Below the pieces are notes generated by a model. It had not been told where the DNA came from and did no database searches. It saw nothing but the letters and a program-made list of their open reading frames with translations. Shown here piece after piece: positions 15,668 through 22,105 of a stretch of 64,000 bases of DNA. How positions within the stretch are numbered: the stretch's first letter is position 1; the number at the start of each line of letters is the position of its first letter. The position numbers were made by a program, and so were the translations under genes. This DNA is from Nitrospirota bacterium (GTDB lineage: Bacteria; Nitrospirota; Thermodesulfovibrionia; Thermodesulfovibrionales; SM23-35), in contig JBFMCL010000007.1 of NCBI GenBank assembly GCA_040754395.1, positions 1-64,000 on the forward strand. Direction: 5' to 3'.

Positions 15668-15715
15668 GGGGCAAATCTCCACATTACACTTTTAAAAACT
15701 ACTAACGCGTTTATA
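15668..15715. repeat. Variant element: GGGGCAAATCTCCACATTACAC
   Basis: A segment beginning CTCACAGGGGCAAATCTCCA and running through ACTACTAACGCGTTTATAGG. It recurs at 19647-19697 and, less exactly, at 17192-17235. Each copy leads directly into a 9-bp word array. Confidence 0.75.
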
Positions 15716-15788
15716 GGGTTCGATTAAAAGACTGTTTGTAGGGTTTATAGGGTTCATTGGGTTTGTTGAGTTCATTGGGTTCAATATA
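15703..15788. repeat. 9-bp word array (GTTYATTGR family)
   Basis: GTTTATAGG, GTTCGATTAAAAGACTGTTT, then GTAGG, GTTTATAGG, GTTCATTGG, GTTTGTTGA, GTTCATTGG, GTTCAATATAAAACCGTTCC. This gives a good view of the composite order: 9-mers, then GTTCGATTAAAAGACTGTTT, then GTTCAA...AAACCGTTC. Confidence 0.88.
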
Positions 15789-15877
15789 AAACCGTTCCAT
15801 GTTCAAAGTTCACTTTCAACTACCGTTCTCTGCTCTCTGTTCCAGAGTCAACATAAAGACTGTTTATTACTAAGTTC

Positions 15878-16162
15878 CTATTTTCTTCTCCGCGCCTTTT
15901 TGTAAATTCCCTCTCGTGATCCGAGAAGTGTCACAGTAATTTCCTTGCCTTCTATAAAATAGATTATCCGGTATTCCGGTTTTCTTCCGAAATGGTAAGA
16001 ACGCTCACCGTGAAACGCACCTACCAGCGGTCGCCCAGCCTGAAAAGGGTTATCGCGGATTATAGGCAGATGTTTCATGACAATTTCTCTCTGGATATTT
16101 ATTGGCAACGATTTCAGGTCCCGGACTGCTGCGGGGGATAATTCCAGTTCATATCCAGGCAT
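15878..16162 (-). CDS. RelE/ParE-family toxin
   Basis: 94 aa. YELELSPAAVRDLKSLPINI, FQAGRPLVGAFHGERSYHFG and RKPEYRIIYFIEGKEITVTL follow the RelE fold; the end is basic (IYKKARRRK). Predicted mRNA endonuclease or gyrase poison of the ParE/RelE superfamily. It lies 8 bp after its antitoxin. Complete in length. Confidence 0.87.
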   Translation of the reverse strand: MPGYELELSPAAVRDLKSLPINIQREIVMKHLPIIRDNPFQAGRPLVGAFHGERSYHFGRKPEYRIIYFIEGKEITVTLLGSREGIYKKARRRK

Positions 16163-16170
16163 GAAGAATT

Positions 16171-16389
16171 CTATCGGTATTTTTTTTGGAGATTTTCCAG
16201 CTTCTGAAATGTTTTGCCGGCTTTCTTTGCAGACTTGGCATGCATGCCTCTTCTATTTACAAAATCAATAAACCACCGGTCTTCTCTGATTTTGAGATAG
16301 CTGATAAAATCTATGACTTCCTTCACCTGTTTTTCAGGAAGGTCTTCAATGTTTTCAATTAATTGCTCCTTCAAATTCGACCCAGGCAT
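16171..16389 (-). CDS. Antitoxin, DUF2281-like, of the RelE/ParE module
   Basis: 72 aa from ATG at 16389, chosen because GGAGG lies 6 nt upstream; a TTG 15 nt further up would place that site inside the gene. LIENIEDLPEKQVKEVIDFI then SYLKIREDRW resembles the amphipathic N-terminal helix pair of DUF2281/VapB-like antitoxins. Same orientation as the toxin. Confidence 0.7.
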   Translation of the reverse strand: MPGSNLKEQLIENIEDLPEKQVKEVIDFISYLKIREDRWFIDFVNRRGMHAKSAKKAGKTFQKLENLQKKYR

Positions 16390-16435
16390 TGCTTCCTCCA
16401 GCAAAATATTTTATTAGTCATAGTTTACCATAAGC

Positions 16436-16496
16436 ATTTATTGCGTTCATAGCGTTCATTAGGTTTATTGGGTTTATTGGGTTTATTGAGTTCAAG
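16436..16496. repeat. 9-bp word array, followed by GTTCAAAGTTC words
   Basis: GTTCATAGC, GTTCATTAG, GTTTATTGG, GTTTATTGG, GTTTATTGA, then GTTCAAGATGAAAACCGTTC. From 16505 to 16590 a second word type follows (GTTCCGAGTTCCGTGTTCAA, AGTTCACTTTCAACTACTG). Confidence 0.88.
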
Positions 16497-16676
16497 ATGA
16501 AAACCGTTCAACGTTCCGAGTTCCGTGTTCAAAGTTCACTTTCAACTACTGTTCAAGGTTCCGGGTTCAAGGTTCTCTTTTAAACTACTGTTCTTAGTAA
16601 GGTCAATTGGGATCAATTCTTCATTGTTTACAGGTATTTCGTCAGGCATAGGAAAATACAGGGGAAGGCCTCTTCC

Positions 16677-16901
16677 CTAAGCAACCTGGAGTCTCTTTTC
16701 CATCATCTTAATGACATCCTTGAACATTCCTGATGCTTTAAAAACCTCGACACCTATCAGGTTTCCTGACGAGTCGAGCTCAGCATGCACTCCCGGAGAG
16801 AGTTCAACAACTTCTGCCTCTTCTCCCTCTTTAGCCAAATAGAGAATATCTTCTTTTTCATCATAAAAAACTTTAAAATCTTCTATCATCCTTTCCTCCA
16901 T
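16677..16901 (-). CDS. DUF2283 family protein (putative antitoxin-like)
   Basis: 74 aa. FKVFYDEKEDILYLAKEGEE carries the DUF2283 pattern Y-D-x-E-x-D-x-L-Y, followed by VVELSPGVHAELDSSGNLIG and VEVFKASGMF. Family knowledge: these proteins are commonly encoded beside DUF4258-like proteins in toxin-antitoxin-like pairs; the biochemistry is not settled. It overlaps the preceding gene by 16 bp. Confidence 0.82.
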   Translation of the reverse strand: MEERMIEDFKVFYDEKEDILYLAKEGEEAEVVELSPGVHAELDSSGNLIGVEVFKASGMFKDVIKMMEKRLQVA

Positions 16902-17104
16902 CTTCCATTCCTTACCCTGTTCTCCTTCTGCCCTGCCTTAAGAGGATGAATGGTCAATAGCTTTACAATATCATCTTCATAATCAAATACGACCATCACA
17001 TCTCTTTTTTTATTATATAAATTCACTTCCATTATTGCGACATAATACTTTGTCTCCTCGTCATAATATCTCTCTGCAGATTGTTTGATGATTACAGCAG
17101 GCAA
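16886..17104 (-). CDS. DUF4258-like small protein paired with DUF2283
   Basis: 72 aa; the available start is TTG at 17104 and no ATG lies in frame upstream before a stop. YYDEETKYYVAIMEVNLYNK and VVFDYEDDIVKLLTIHPLKA are followed by the C-terminal motif ENRVRNGRWRK, characteristic of proteins upstream of DUF2283. The short N-terminus may mean a non-canonical start. Predicted toxin-like partner, unproved. Confidence 0.68.
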   Translation of the reverse strand: MPAVIIKQSAERYYDEETKYYVAIMEVNLYNKKRDVMVVFDYEDDIVKLLTIHPLKAGQKENRVRNGRWRKG

Positions 17105-17191
17105 GTCATAGTCGCTTTTTTTACTTTCAGTCTATTTTCTAAATGTTCAGAATATTTTATTTTCATCTTTATCTACTCATCATTAAAGAGG

Positions 17192-17222
17192 TCAGGTCTC
17201 CACATTACACATTGAAAAACAC
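17192..17222. repeat. GGTCAGGTCTCCACATTACA element variant
   Basis: AGGTCAGGTCTCCACATTAC followed by ACATTGAAAAAC. It is the closest in the window to the GGGGTCAGGTCT consensus that I associate with REP-like elements, and it leads into the next 9-bp array. Confidence 0.7.
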
Positions 17223-17395
17223 TACCGCGTCTATTGCGTTTATTGCGTTAATAGCGTTCATTGAGTTTATTGGGTTTATTGAGTTCAAGATGAAAACCGT
17301 TCTATGTTCCGAGGTCAAAGTTCAAGGTCAAGTCAGCTGGCAGCTCATGGCATTAATGACGTTAATAGAGTTCATGGGGTTTGTAGAGTCGACAG
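17221..17395. repeat. 9-bp word arrays (GTTYATTGR family), two runs
   Basis: First run 17228-17290: GTCTATTGC, GTTTATTGC, GTTAATAGC, GTTCATTGA, GTTTATTGG, GTTTATTGA, GTTCAAGATGAAAACCGTTC. Second run 17346-17395: CATTAATGAC, GTTAATAGA, GTTCATGGG, GTTTGTAGA. The second run is nearly the same as 21064-21113. Confidence 0.88.
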
Positions 17396-17400
17396 CGGGC

Positions 17401-17460
17401 ACATAAGGGCTCCGATCATCGGAGAGATTTTCTGTAATTCGTTCAAATATTGTCCATCAT
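17401..17460 (-). pseudogene. C-terminal fragment of a four-helix-bundle (S23-like) gene
   Basis: Read on the minus strand, this encodes YDGQYLNELQKISPMIGALM, matching the C-terminus of the intact gene at 12461 (VWLSEVQEISQMIGGLM). Nothing upstream of it is S23-like; on that side the match ends at GGGTCAGCG, a partial copy of the GGGGTCAG element. It is a remnant left beside the repeats. Confidence 0.7.
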
Positions 17461-17475
17461 AGGGTCAGCGAATAG

Positions 17476-17841
17476 CTAATGTTTCAATGATTTAATGACC
17501 AATTTAATATGTTTCTTGAATTCTGGGAGATTATTGTTGATCGTATCCCATACTGCTTCAACATCGACTCCAAAGTAATTATGAATAAGTATATCCCGGA
17601 AACCTGCTGCTTCTTTCCACGCTATTTCAGGATACTTATTTCTCACCTCTTTGGGTATATTTTTCACTGCTTCACCTATAATTTCGAAGTTTCTCATAAC
17701 AGCATCTACAACCAGCTGATTTCTTTTGAGATCACCCAGAGACATATTTTTAGTGTATTTCTCAATCTTTCTGATGCTGTCGAGGATGTCATGGAGGAAC
17801 AGCAAGGGATCTCTCTGCTTTTTAGACATATTCAACTTCAC
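17476..17841 (-). CDS. hepT: HepT-family toxin (HEPN)
   Basis: 121 aa, normal family length. The R-x4-H-x-Y motif is RDILIHNY (R82, H87, Y89). The N-terminus could start at GTG 17841 or at ATG 17829 ([10 protein letters not shown]), which fits the family better. It overlaps its nucleotidyltransferase partner by up to 20 bp. It makes a useful reference for the extended HepT at 13876, since this one ends where expected. Confidence 0.88.
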   Translation of the reverse strand: MKLNMSKKQRDPLLFLHDILDSIRKIEKYTKNMSLGDLKRNQLVVDAVMRNFEIIGEAVKNIPKEVRNKYPEIAWKEAAGFRDILIHNYFGVDVEAVWDTINNNLPEFKKHIKLVIKSLKH

Positions 17842-18115
17842 TGAGGATGCTTTTCTTTAATATTGGTTTGATGGCATTCTTCATGACCAGATCAACCTTT
17901 TTGCCGAGTAGGTTTTCGAGATAATATTTCAGTCGCATGAAATTAAAAAAATCTTTATGACCCCGTTGAAAATCAATGAGAATGTCTACATCGCTCTTAG
18001 CAGTATTAGAACTCTTCACAGACGAACCGAAAATTCCAATTTCTTTTACGTGGAATGTCTGTTCCATGTATGGCTTAGATTCCTCTAACGTTTCTTTCAA
18101 CCCAATGAGATTCAT
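17822..18115 (-). CDS. mntA: MntA-family nucleotidyltransferase antitoxin
   Basis: 97 aa. [20 protein letters not shown] keeps the GS...DVD core (Asp42, Asp44), but the usual Arg after GSxA is replaced (GSSVKSS), so activity may differ. C-terminus ILSEVEYV is typical of the family. Predicted to AMPylate HepT. Confidence 0.88.
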   Translation of the reverse strand: MNLIGLKETLEESKPYMEQTFHVKEIGIFGSSVKSSNTAKSDVDILIDFQRGHKDFFNFMRLKYYLENLLGKKVDLVMKNAIKPILKKSILSEVEYV

Positions 18116-18157
18116 AAAATCATTTTACCATAAGGAACAAGGTTCGAGGCACGACTG

Positions 18158-18290
18158 TTAGTTGAGTTTATTGAGTCTATAGGGTTTATCGAGTTTGTTG
18201 CGTTCGGTTAAAAGACTGTTTGTAGCGTTTATTGGGTTCGATTAAAAGACTGTTTATAGGGTTTATTGAGTTCAATACAAAAACCGTTTC
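18158..18290. repeat. 9-bp word array (GTTYATTGR family)
   Basis: GTTAGTTGA, GTTTATTGA, GTCTATAGG, GTTTATCGA, GTTTGTTGC, GTTCGGTTAAAAGACTGTTT, GTAGC, GTTTATTGG, GTTCGATTAAAAGACTGTTT, ATAGG, GTTTATTGA, GTTCAATACAAAAACCGTTT. Two copies of the AAAAGACTGTTT word alternate with 9-mers. Confidence 0.9.
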
Positions 18291-18341
18291 CATGTTCAAG
18301 GTTTGACAGTCGTGAACTGTGAAGGGGGCATTTTATAGATA

Positions 18342-18542
18342 CTATTTCAACCCCGCCTGTTTCAATATCGAAAGAACTGTACCACGTGGCAGTTCTCTTT
18401 TATGATAGGGGACGGTTACTCTCTTTTTTGTGGTTTTATTGTAGTACACCCTGTGGCTACCTGTTTGATGATCGAGCTCAAATCCGTTTTGCAGCAATAA
18501 TCTGACGACTTGCTCAGCGGTGAGCGACGGAATCTTAGGCAT
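18342..18542 (-). CDS. hicA: HicA toxin
   Basis: 66 aa, normal length. IPSLTAEQVVRLLLQNGFEL then QTGSHRVYYN with the catalytic His30 in the GSH motif, and VTVPYHKRELPRGTVLSILK. Family knowledge: double-stranded-RNA-binding fold mRNA interferase. hicB precedes hicA and overlaps it by 8 bp. Intact. Confidence 0.94.
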   Translation of the reverse strand: MPKIPSLTAEQVVRLLLQNGFELDHQTGSHRVYYNKTTKKRVTVPYHKRELPRGTVLSILKQAGLK

Positions 18543-18777
18543 ATTTTAGGGTCAATACGCCTTCAAAAGTATTCGAGTCGTCGAGGATTTCTTCTCCCTG
18601 TTTTTCAACGCTTTTCAGGTACGCCTCAATTGCATCCTTAGCCATTTCTTTTGCCTCTTCAACTGTTTCTCCGTAGGTAATACATCCCGGCAAAGATGGC
18701 ACAATAACCGTATATCCTCCCTCCGGTTCAGGCCTTAACACAATCCGGTATGACAATTCTTTAGTCTTCATATGCAC
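18535..18777 (-). CDS. hicB: HicB antitoxin
   Basis: 80 aa. LSYRIVLRPEPEGGYTVIVP, SLPGCITYGETVEEAKEMAK and AIEAYLKS are the classic HicB degraded-RNase-H fold. No C-terminal DNA-binding domain is visible in this short form, so repression may rely on something else. Start ATG at 18777; an ATG 6 nt downstream is also possible. Confidence 0.92.
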   Translation of the reverse strand: MHMKTKELSYRIVLRPEPEGGYTVIVPSLPGCITYGETVEEAKEMAKDAIEAYLKSVEKQGEEILDDSNTFEGVLTLKYA

Positions 18778-18835
18778 CTCACAAGATTATTATACCATGC
18801 CGAACAGGAGAACAAACTCTGAGTTGATAGCTCAT

Positions 18836-18948
18836 AGCGTTAATGACGTTGATAGAGTTCATTGGGTTTATTGAGTTTATTGAGTTCATTGCGTTTGTTG
18901 GGTTCGATTAAAAGACTGTTTGTTGCGTTCATTGGGTTCAATCTGCGA
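18836..18948. repeat. 9-bp word array (GTTYATTGR family)
   Basis: GTTAATGAC, GTTGATAGA, GTTCATTGG, GTTTATTGA, GTTTATTGA, GTTCATTGC, GTTTGTTGG, GTTCGATTAAAAGACTGTTT, GTTGC, GTTCATTGG, GTTCAATCTGCGAGCAAAC. The last word matches the end of the array at 13298. Confidence 0.9.
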
Positions 18949-18968
18949 GCAAACGAACAAACCTGGTT

Positions 18969-19364
18969 TTATTCAATCTCATATGCGGGGCTGACGGTAA
19001 TCTCCTCAATGCGCTCAAAATGTTTCCTGTTTCTAGTAAGAAGCGCCAGATTTTTTGCCCATGCCGTAGCTGCAATAAGATAATCGATAAGCATGTCCTG
19101 TCTTTCACCATACTTCCTGATCAATGCAAAATATTTCCGGTTGATTTGGTCGTCTATTCTGAGCACTCTTGTTTTTAAGAGCAGATTCATTATTTTCTGT
19201 CTTTCAGAATCTTTCAGTCCTCGTTTCGACAGGAGTTCTTTTGTGGTAAGAATTGAACAGTGCAGCACAATATCTTTTGATTTGAATAATTCCCTGGCCG
19301 GTTTTACTTCCTTCAGTGCATCAATAAATATATCGGTATCTATCAGGAGTTTGATTTTTGCCAT
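18969..19364 (-). CDS. PIN-domain toxin (VapC-like)
   Basis: 131 aa. LLIDTDIFIDAL gives Asp9 and Asp11, TTKELLSKRG gives Glu43, and MLIDYLIAATA gives Asp94, the acidic set of a PIN nuclease; LLTRNRKHFERI closes the domain. Predicted RNA endonuclease. The start overlaps the antitoxin stop by 22 bp. Confidence 0.88.
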   Translation of the reverse strand: MAKIKLLIDTDIFIDALKEVKPARELFKSKDIVLHCSILTTKELLSKRGLKDSERQKIMNLLLKTRVLRIDDQINRKYFALIRKYGERQDMLIDYLIAATAWAKNLALLTRNRKHFERIEEITVSPAYEIE

Positions 19365-19588
19365 TCAATAAGTTCTGCAATGAATTTTTTCCCGGTCTTC
19401 ACTTTTTTCGCCTGTTTTTTTCTCAATTCTTTCACATATTCACTGCTGTCCGGGATATCCATGTATGAAAACTCTTCTTCTTTTTCTTTAAGAAACTGTG
19501 CGAAATTGACCAAGACTTTAAGCTTATCATTTGGCAAATCTCTGGTGATATTGAGTATCTCTTTCTTATAATCAACAGCAAAGCCCAT
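19343..19588 (-). CDS. Antitoxin of the PIN module
   Basis: 81 aa. YKKEILNITRDLPNDKLKVL then VNFAQFLKEKEEEF form an amphipathic helical N-terminus like DUF2281-type antitoxins, and the basic C-terminus (RKKQAKKVKTGKKF) fits toxin wrapping. ATG at 19588 has GGAGGG 4-5 nt upstream. Confidence 0.75.
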   Translation of the reverse strand: MGFAVDYKKEILNITRDLPNDKLKVLVNFAQFLKEKEEEFSYMDIPDSSEYVKELRKKQAKKVKTGKKFIAELIEWQKSNS

Positions 19589-19646
19589 AGTCCCTCCAAT
19601 GGTAAAAAGTTGTTATACTCCATTGTATCATATTCATTGCAGCATC

Positions 19647-19721
19647 TCACAGGGGCAGGTCCTCCACAGTACACTTTGAAAACTACTAACGCGTTTATTG
19701 GGTTTATTGGGTTTATTGCGT
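19647..19721. repeat. Variant element plus 9-bp word array
   Basis: CTCACAGGGGCAGGTCCTCC and ACAGTACACTTTGAAAACTA repeat the segment at 15660-15715. It runs into ACGCGTTTATTGG, GTTTATTGG, GTTTATTGC. Confidence 0.82.
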
Positions 19722-19769
19722 TAAATCAGTGAGCAGGCTATCAAGTGGAAAAGCCTGCAAGCGTCCAAA

Positions 19770-20133
19770 CTACCCAGCGGTTCGTATCCATTTGGCACGT
19801 TTTGCTGACAAAATCACGAGATAATCTCTGAATTGCTCCTGTGAATAAAGACGTAGGAAGGGCATCAGTATTTTCAAAACTTTTTCAGAGGTTGTTGGAT
19901 GAACTTTCAACCGAATAACTCCAAGATGCCTGCTCAGAGGCAAAATAACCCAATCGCCAAAATGCTCATCAAGCGTTATCAGAATGCGACTTTCAGATAT
20001 AGCCTTATTCAGAATCTGCCGGTCATCCGCCCTTGCCTGTCATGTTTCTGATGCACGAATGACATCGTGTCCCTTTTCGCGTAACGCTTGTGCTACCTCC
20101 CTGATCAAGATAAAGCCTTAAGCTTTCAGGCAT
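19770..20133 (-). pseudogene. DUF5615 PIN-like toxin, frameshifted and with an in-frame stop
   Basis: ATG at 20133 overlaps the DUF433 stop, as in intact pairs, and reads MPESLRLYLDQ. A small deletion near 20105 then shifts frame. The rest continues in another frame: EVAQALREKGHDVIRASET, a TGA at 20040-20042, then QARADDRQILNKAI, RILITLDEHFGDWVILPL and on to RAKWIRTAG with stop TAG at 19770. Family motifs are clear on both sides of the damage, so this is a toxin that has decayed while its antitoxin stays intact. Confidence 0.85.
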
Positions 20134-20368
20134 GTACGGCTTTGAGGTCTGTATGGTCTATTGTTGCTCTCGCATAGCTGAGAGCGGCATGAATATCGTC
20201 ACGGGTTAATTCGGGATACCCTGAGAGTATTGTATCCCAGGTTTTTCCCTCAGCCAGCTGCTCAAGAATCACGGTTATAGGAATTCTGGTTCCCTTAATC
20301 ACCGGTTTTCCGTTGCACACTCTTGGATCAAGTTCGATTCGTTTTTTTAAGTCCATAATATAATCCAC
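20126..20368 (-). CDS. DUF433 family antitoxin
   Basis: 80 aa from GTG 20368, or 76 from ATG 20356. IELDPRVCNGKPVIKGTRIP, ITVILEQLAEGKTWDTILSG and YPELTRDDIHAALSYA are the full DUF433 pattern. Its DUF5615 partner downstream is a pseudogene, so the antitoxin is now an orphan. Only about half its residues match the DUF433 at 12901, so the two are not a recent duplication. Confidence 0.9.
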   Translation of the reverse strand: MDYIMDLKKRIELDPRVCNGKPVIKGTRIPITVILEQLAEGKTWDTILSGYPELTRDDIHAALSYARATIDHTDLKAVHA

Positions 20369-20457
20369 TCACCAATCATTATAGCACAGCTGGCAAGGGA
20401 ACAAGCCAGCGGGCTGGAAAGCCGGCAAAATAGTTCATTAAGTCAAGGAAAAGAACA

Positions 20458-20489
20458 GAGTCAGGTCTCCATATTTCACATTTAATGAC
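20458..20489. repeat. GTCAGGTCTCCATATTTCAC element variant
   Basis: GAGTCAGGTCTCCATATTTC followed by ACATTTAATGAC. It precedes a CGTGAGTCGTGAACTGTGAA word that also occurs near 18307. Confidence 0.65.
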
Positions 20490-20535
20490 CGTAAAGCGTG
20501 AGTCGTGAACTGTGAAGAATTCTTCGCTGATACGC

Positions 20536-20802
20536 CTATGTTTTATAAATATTATCGTGGTGATCAAAATCAAAGAGTGTTACAATTTATTGTTTCTCGT
20601 CTGTTTCGTATACGAGAACAAACGAACCGCCGACAGGGACTCTCCGTTTGTTCTGCAAGGGCTTTCTGAGAGGTTTAAACCGATAGGGGTCGATAAGTAT
20701 ATCCTGCACTTTATTATGAATGAGGCGGAGGAGCTCCTTATCTTTTTTCTGGAGCTTCTTGAATTTCCTGTCAAGGCTTTCCTTGACGGCAAGCCTGTAC
20801 AT
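20536..20802 (-). pseudogene. RelE-family toxin truncated by a nonsense codon
   Basis: The open part (20587-20802) encodes 71 residues ending VGGSFVLVYETDEKQ, then TAA. In the same frame, the next 16 codons read IVTLFDFDHHDNIYKT before TAG at 20536. This is exactly the missing end of this RelE subgroup (D-F-D-H-H-D-x-I-Y-K). The restored length would be 88 codons, the family norm. So one base change made a stop and probably inactivated the toxin; a shortened protein could still be made. Confidence 0.82.
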
Positions 20803-20990
20803 TACTTCAGACCGTATCTTTTCCTAAAATCTTCTACCGGAATAGTCTTTTCCAGTCCAATATCTCGCATTCGCAGGATAAAATCTTCCCGCAGTTCGGG
20901 TTCATCAAGAAGCCCCTTTTTGATCTCCTTAACCTCCTGCTGCAAATCAACGACCTGTTTATAAATATCTTCAAGGGCAACGTTCTTCAT
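20802..20990 (-). CDS. Antitoxin of the RelE module
   Basis: 62 aa. ALEDIYKQVVDLQQEVKEIK is a short coiled coil and LREDFILRMRDIGLEKTIPV then EDFRKRYGLK is the typical C-terminus of antitoxins paired with the DHHD-type RelE. Stop and toxin start overlap by one base (TAATG-like junction). A GGAGGC site precedes the start. Intact although its toxin is truncated. Confidence 0.8.
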   Translation of the reverse strand: MKNVALEDIYKQVVDLQQEVKEIKKGLLDEPELREDFILRMRDIGLEKTIPVEDFRKRYGLK

Positions 20991-21063
20991 GTTTTATAGC
21001 CTCCTAAAACATATGATAGCATATCTTTGGAACGAACAAGCCGGCAAGCGGGCAAACGAATAG

Positions 21064-21130
21064 CTGATAGCTCATAGCGTTAATGACGTTAATAGAGTTC
21101 ATGGGGTTTGTAGAGTTTATATGGTTCTTT
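21064..21130. repeat. Word block: AGCTCATAGC then 9-bp array
   Basis: TGATAGCTCATAGC, GTTAATGAC, GTTAATAGA, GTTCATGGG, GTTTGTAGA, GTTTATATG, GTTCTTTGT, GTTTATGGA. About 50 bp are almost identical to 17344-17393. Confidence 0.87.
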
Positions 21131-21264
21131 GTGTTTATGGAATAAATATACCGTATGGTCTTTATCCATAAATAGCAACTGCTTCGAAGAATTCATGTTC
21201 GTACACAGCCAGAGATCAGGATCAGGCATCAACTTCACACACTGAAAAACGCAAAACGTACATC

Positions 21265-21579
21265 TTATGCTGTTTTTTTGTGCAGTTCCTTGTAGGGCCT
21301 GATTTTTGCCAGCAAAGTCTGTTTTTTTTGTCTTGCGGCATAGAGATCATGCTGATTCTGGAGGTTCAGCCACAGCTCTGGCGTTGTTCCGAAGTACCGG
21401 GAGAGCTTGATCGCCATTTCAGGGCTAATGTTTCTCTTTTCATTCACAATCTCATTGACAGTCCTGAATGTCGTATCGAGCTCTTTTGCCAGCTGCGACT
21501 GTGAAAGGCCGAGCGGATCAAGGAATTCTTCCTTTAATATCTCTCCCGGATGTGTCGGCTTCCTTGTCATGTTCGACAT
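21265..21579 (-). CDS. higA: HigA-type XRE antitoxin
   Basis: 104 aa. THPGEILKEEFLDPLGLSQS opens the VapI/HigA helix-turn-helix, followed by QLAKELDTTFRTVNEIVNEK, PEMAIKLSRYFGTTPELWLN and LQNQHDLYAARQK. Binds HigB and represses its own promoter (family knowledge). Second gene of a higBA module (toxin first), 17 bp after higB. Confidence 0.93.
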   Translation of the reverse strand: MSNMTRKPTHPGEILKEEFLDPLGLSQSQLAKELDTTFRTVNEIVNEKRNISPEMAIKLSRYFGTTPELWLNLQNQHDLYAARQKKQTLLAKIRPYKELHKKTA

Positions 21580-21596
21580 CCTGCTATCACTCCTCT

Positions 21597-21899
21597 CTAA
21601 TGATAATCGGAAATTTCAACTTCATATGCATCAGATTCTTTGAATCGGAATACTATCCGGTACTGGTCGTTGATTCTTATGCTATATTTCCCTCTATATT
21701 TTCCCTTTAGTGCCTCAAGCCGGTTGCCGGGAGGCGCTTTCAAATCCTCCAGAGTCCTTGCCGCATTCAAATAATCAAGCTTCCTCAAGCCTGTTTTGCA
21801 AACAGCTTGTGAGAATTTCCGGCTCCGCCCTGTCATGAACAACTCTTTGGTCTCTCTGTCTGCAAAAGACCGTATCACGAACTTGTTACAGTATAACAC
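21597..21899 (-). CDS. higB: HigB-type RelE-fold toxin
   Basis: The frame opens at GTG 21899 (100 aa); family members start at the equivalent of GTG 21878 (93 aa, MIRSFADRETKELF), which I prefer. DYLNAARTLEDLKAPPGNRL, EALKGKYRGKYSIRINDQYR and IVFRFKESDAYEVEISDYH complete the fold. Predicted ribosome-dependent mRNA endonuclease. Intact. The last toxin before the nucleotide-sugar genes resume. Confidence 0.92.
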   Translation of the reverse strand: MLYCNKFVIRSFADRETKELFMTGRSRKFSQAVCKTGLRKLDYLNAARTLEDLKAPPGNRLEALKGKYRGKYSIRINDQYRIVFRFKESDAYEVEISDYH

Positions 21900-21979
21900 A
21901 TAAGGTTATATACTTCAACCGAGCAAGCTGACAAGCCGATAGCACATAGCTGACAGGGGAAAATGCCATTAAAATGGGG

Positions 21980-22003
21980 CGCGTCTCAATATTTGACATT
22001 AAT
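21980..22003. repeat. Variant element: GGCGCGTCTCAATATTTGAC
   Basis: It resembles the GGGTCAGGTCTCAATATTTGAC form of the element, preceded by ARCAAGCTGACAAGCCGATA-type words at 21920-21945. It leads into a short 9-bp run. Confidence 0.55.
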
Positions 22004-22009
22004 TCTGTT

Positions 22010-22048
22010 CATAGCGCATTGCGTTTGTTGAGTTTGGTGAGTTTATAG
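22010..22048. repeat. Short 9-bp word run beside the epimerase 3' end
   Basis: GTTCATAGC, ATTGC, GTTTGTTGA, GTTTGGTGA, GTTTATAGC, then GTTCTTGTAACAGACGC. The right part was copied with the epimerase fragment to 14700-14760. Confidence 0.75.
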
Positions 22049-22105
22049 CGTTCTTGTAACAGACGCAGATAAGGGAAATCGCGTACGCAGAACCGGATAA
22101 CAGAG

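Noticed and set aside
17143-17406. Open frame encoding FIALIAFIEFIGFIEF-like peptide
   Set aside because: It is a translation of the 9-bp words and has no ribosome site.
19770-20133. TGA at 20040-20042 as a second selenocysteine codon
   Set aside because: It lies in a DUF5615 toxin frame that is also frameshifted; the family has no Cys/Sec there and no SECIS-like hairpin was seen. Decay explains it better.
12901-21899. Integron cassette array
   Set aside because: The single orientation fits, but no integrase and no attC-like palindromes with RYYYAAC/GTTRRRY cores were seen; the 9-mers do not match the core site.
13298-22048. CRISPR array
   Set aside because: The 9-bp words are contiguous and variable; there are no constant repeats of 24-37 bp with unique spacers, and no cas genes.
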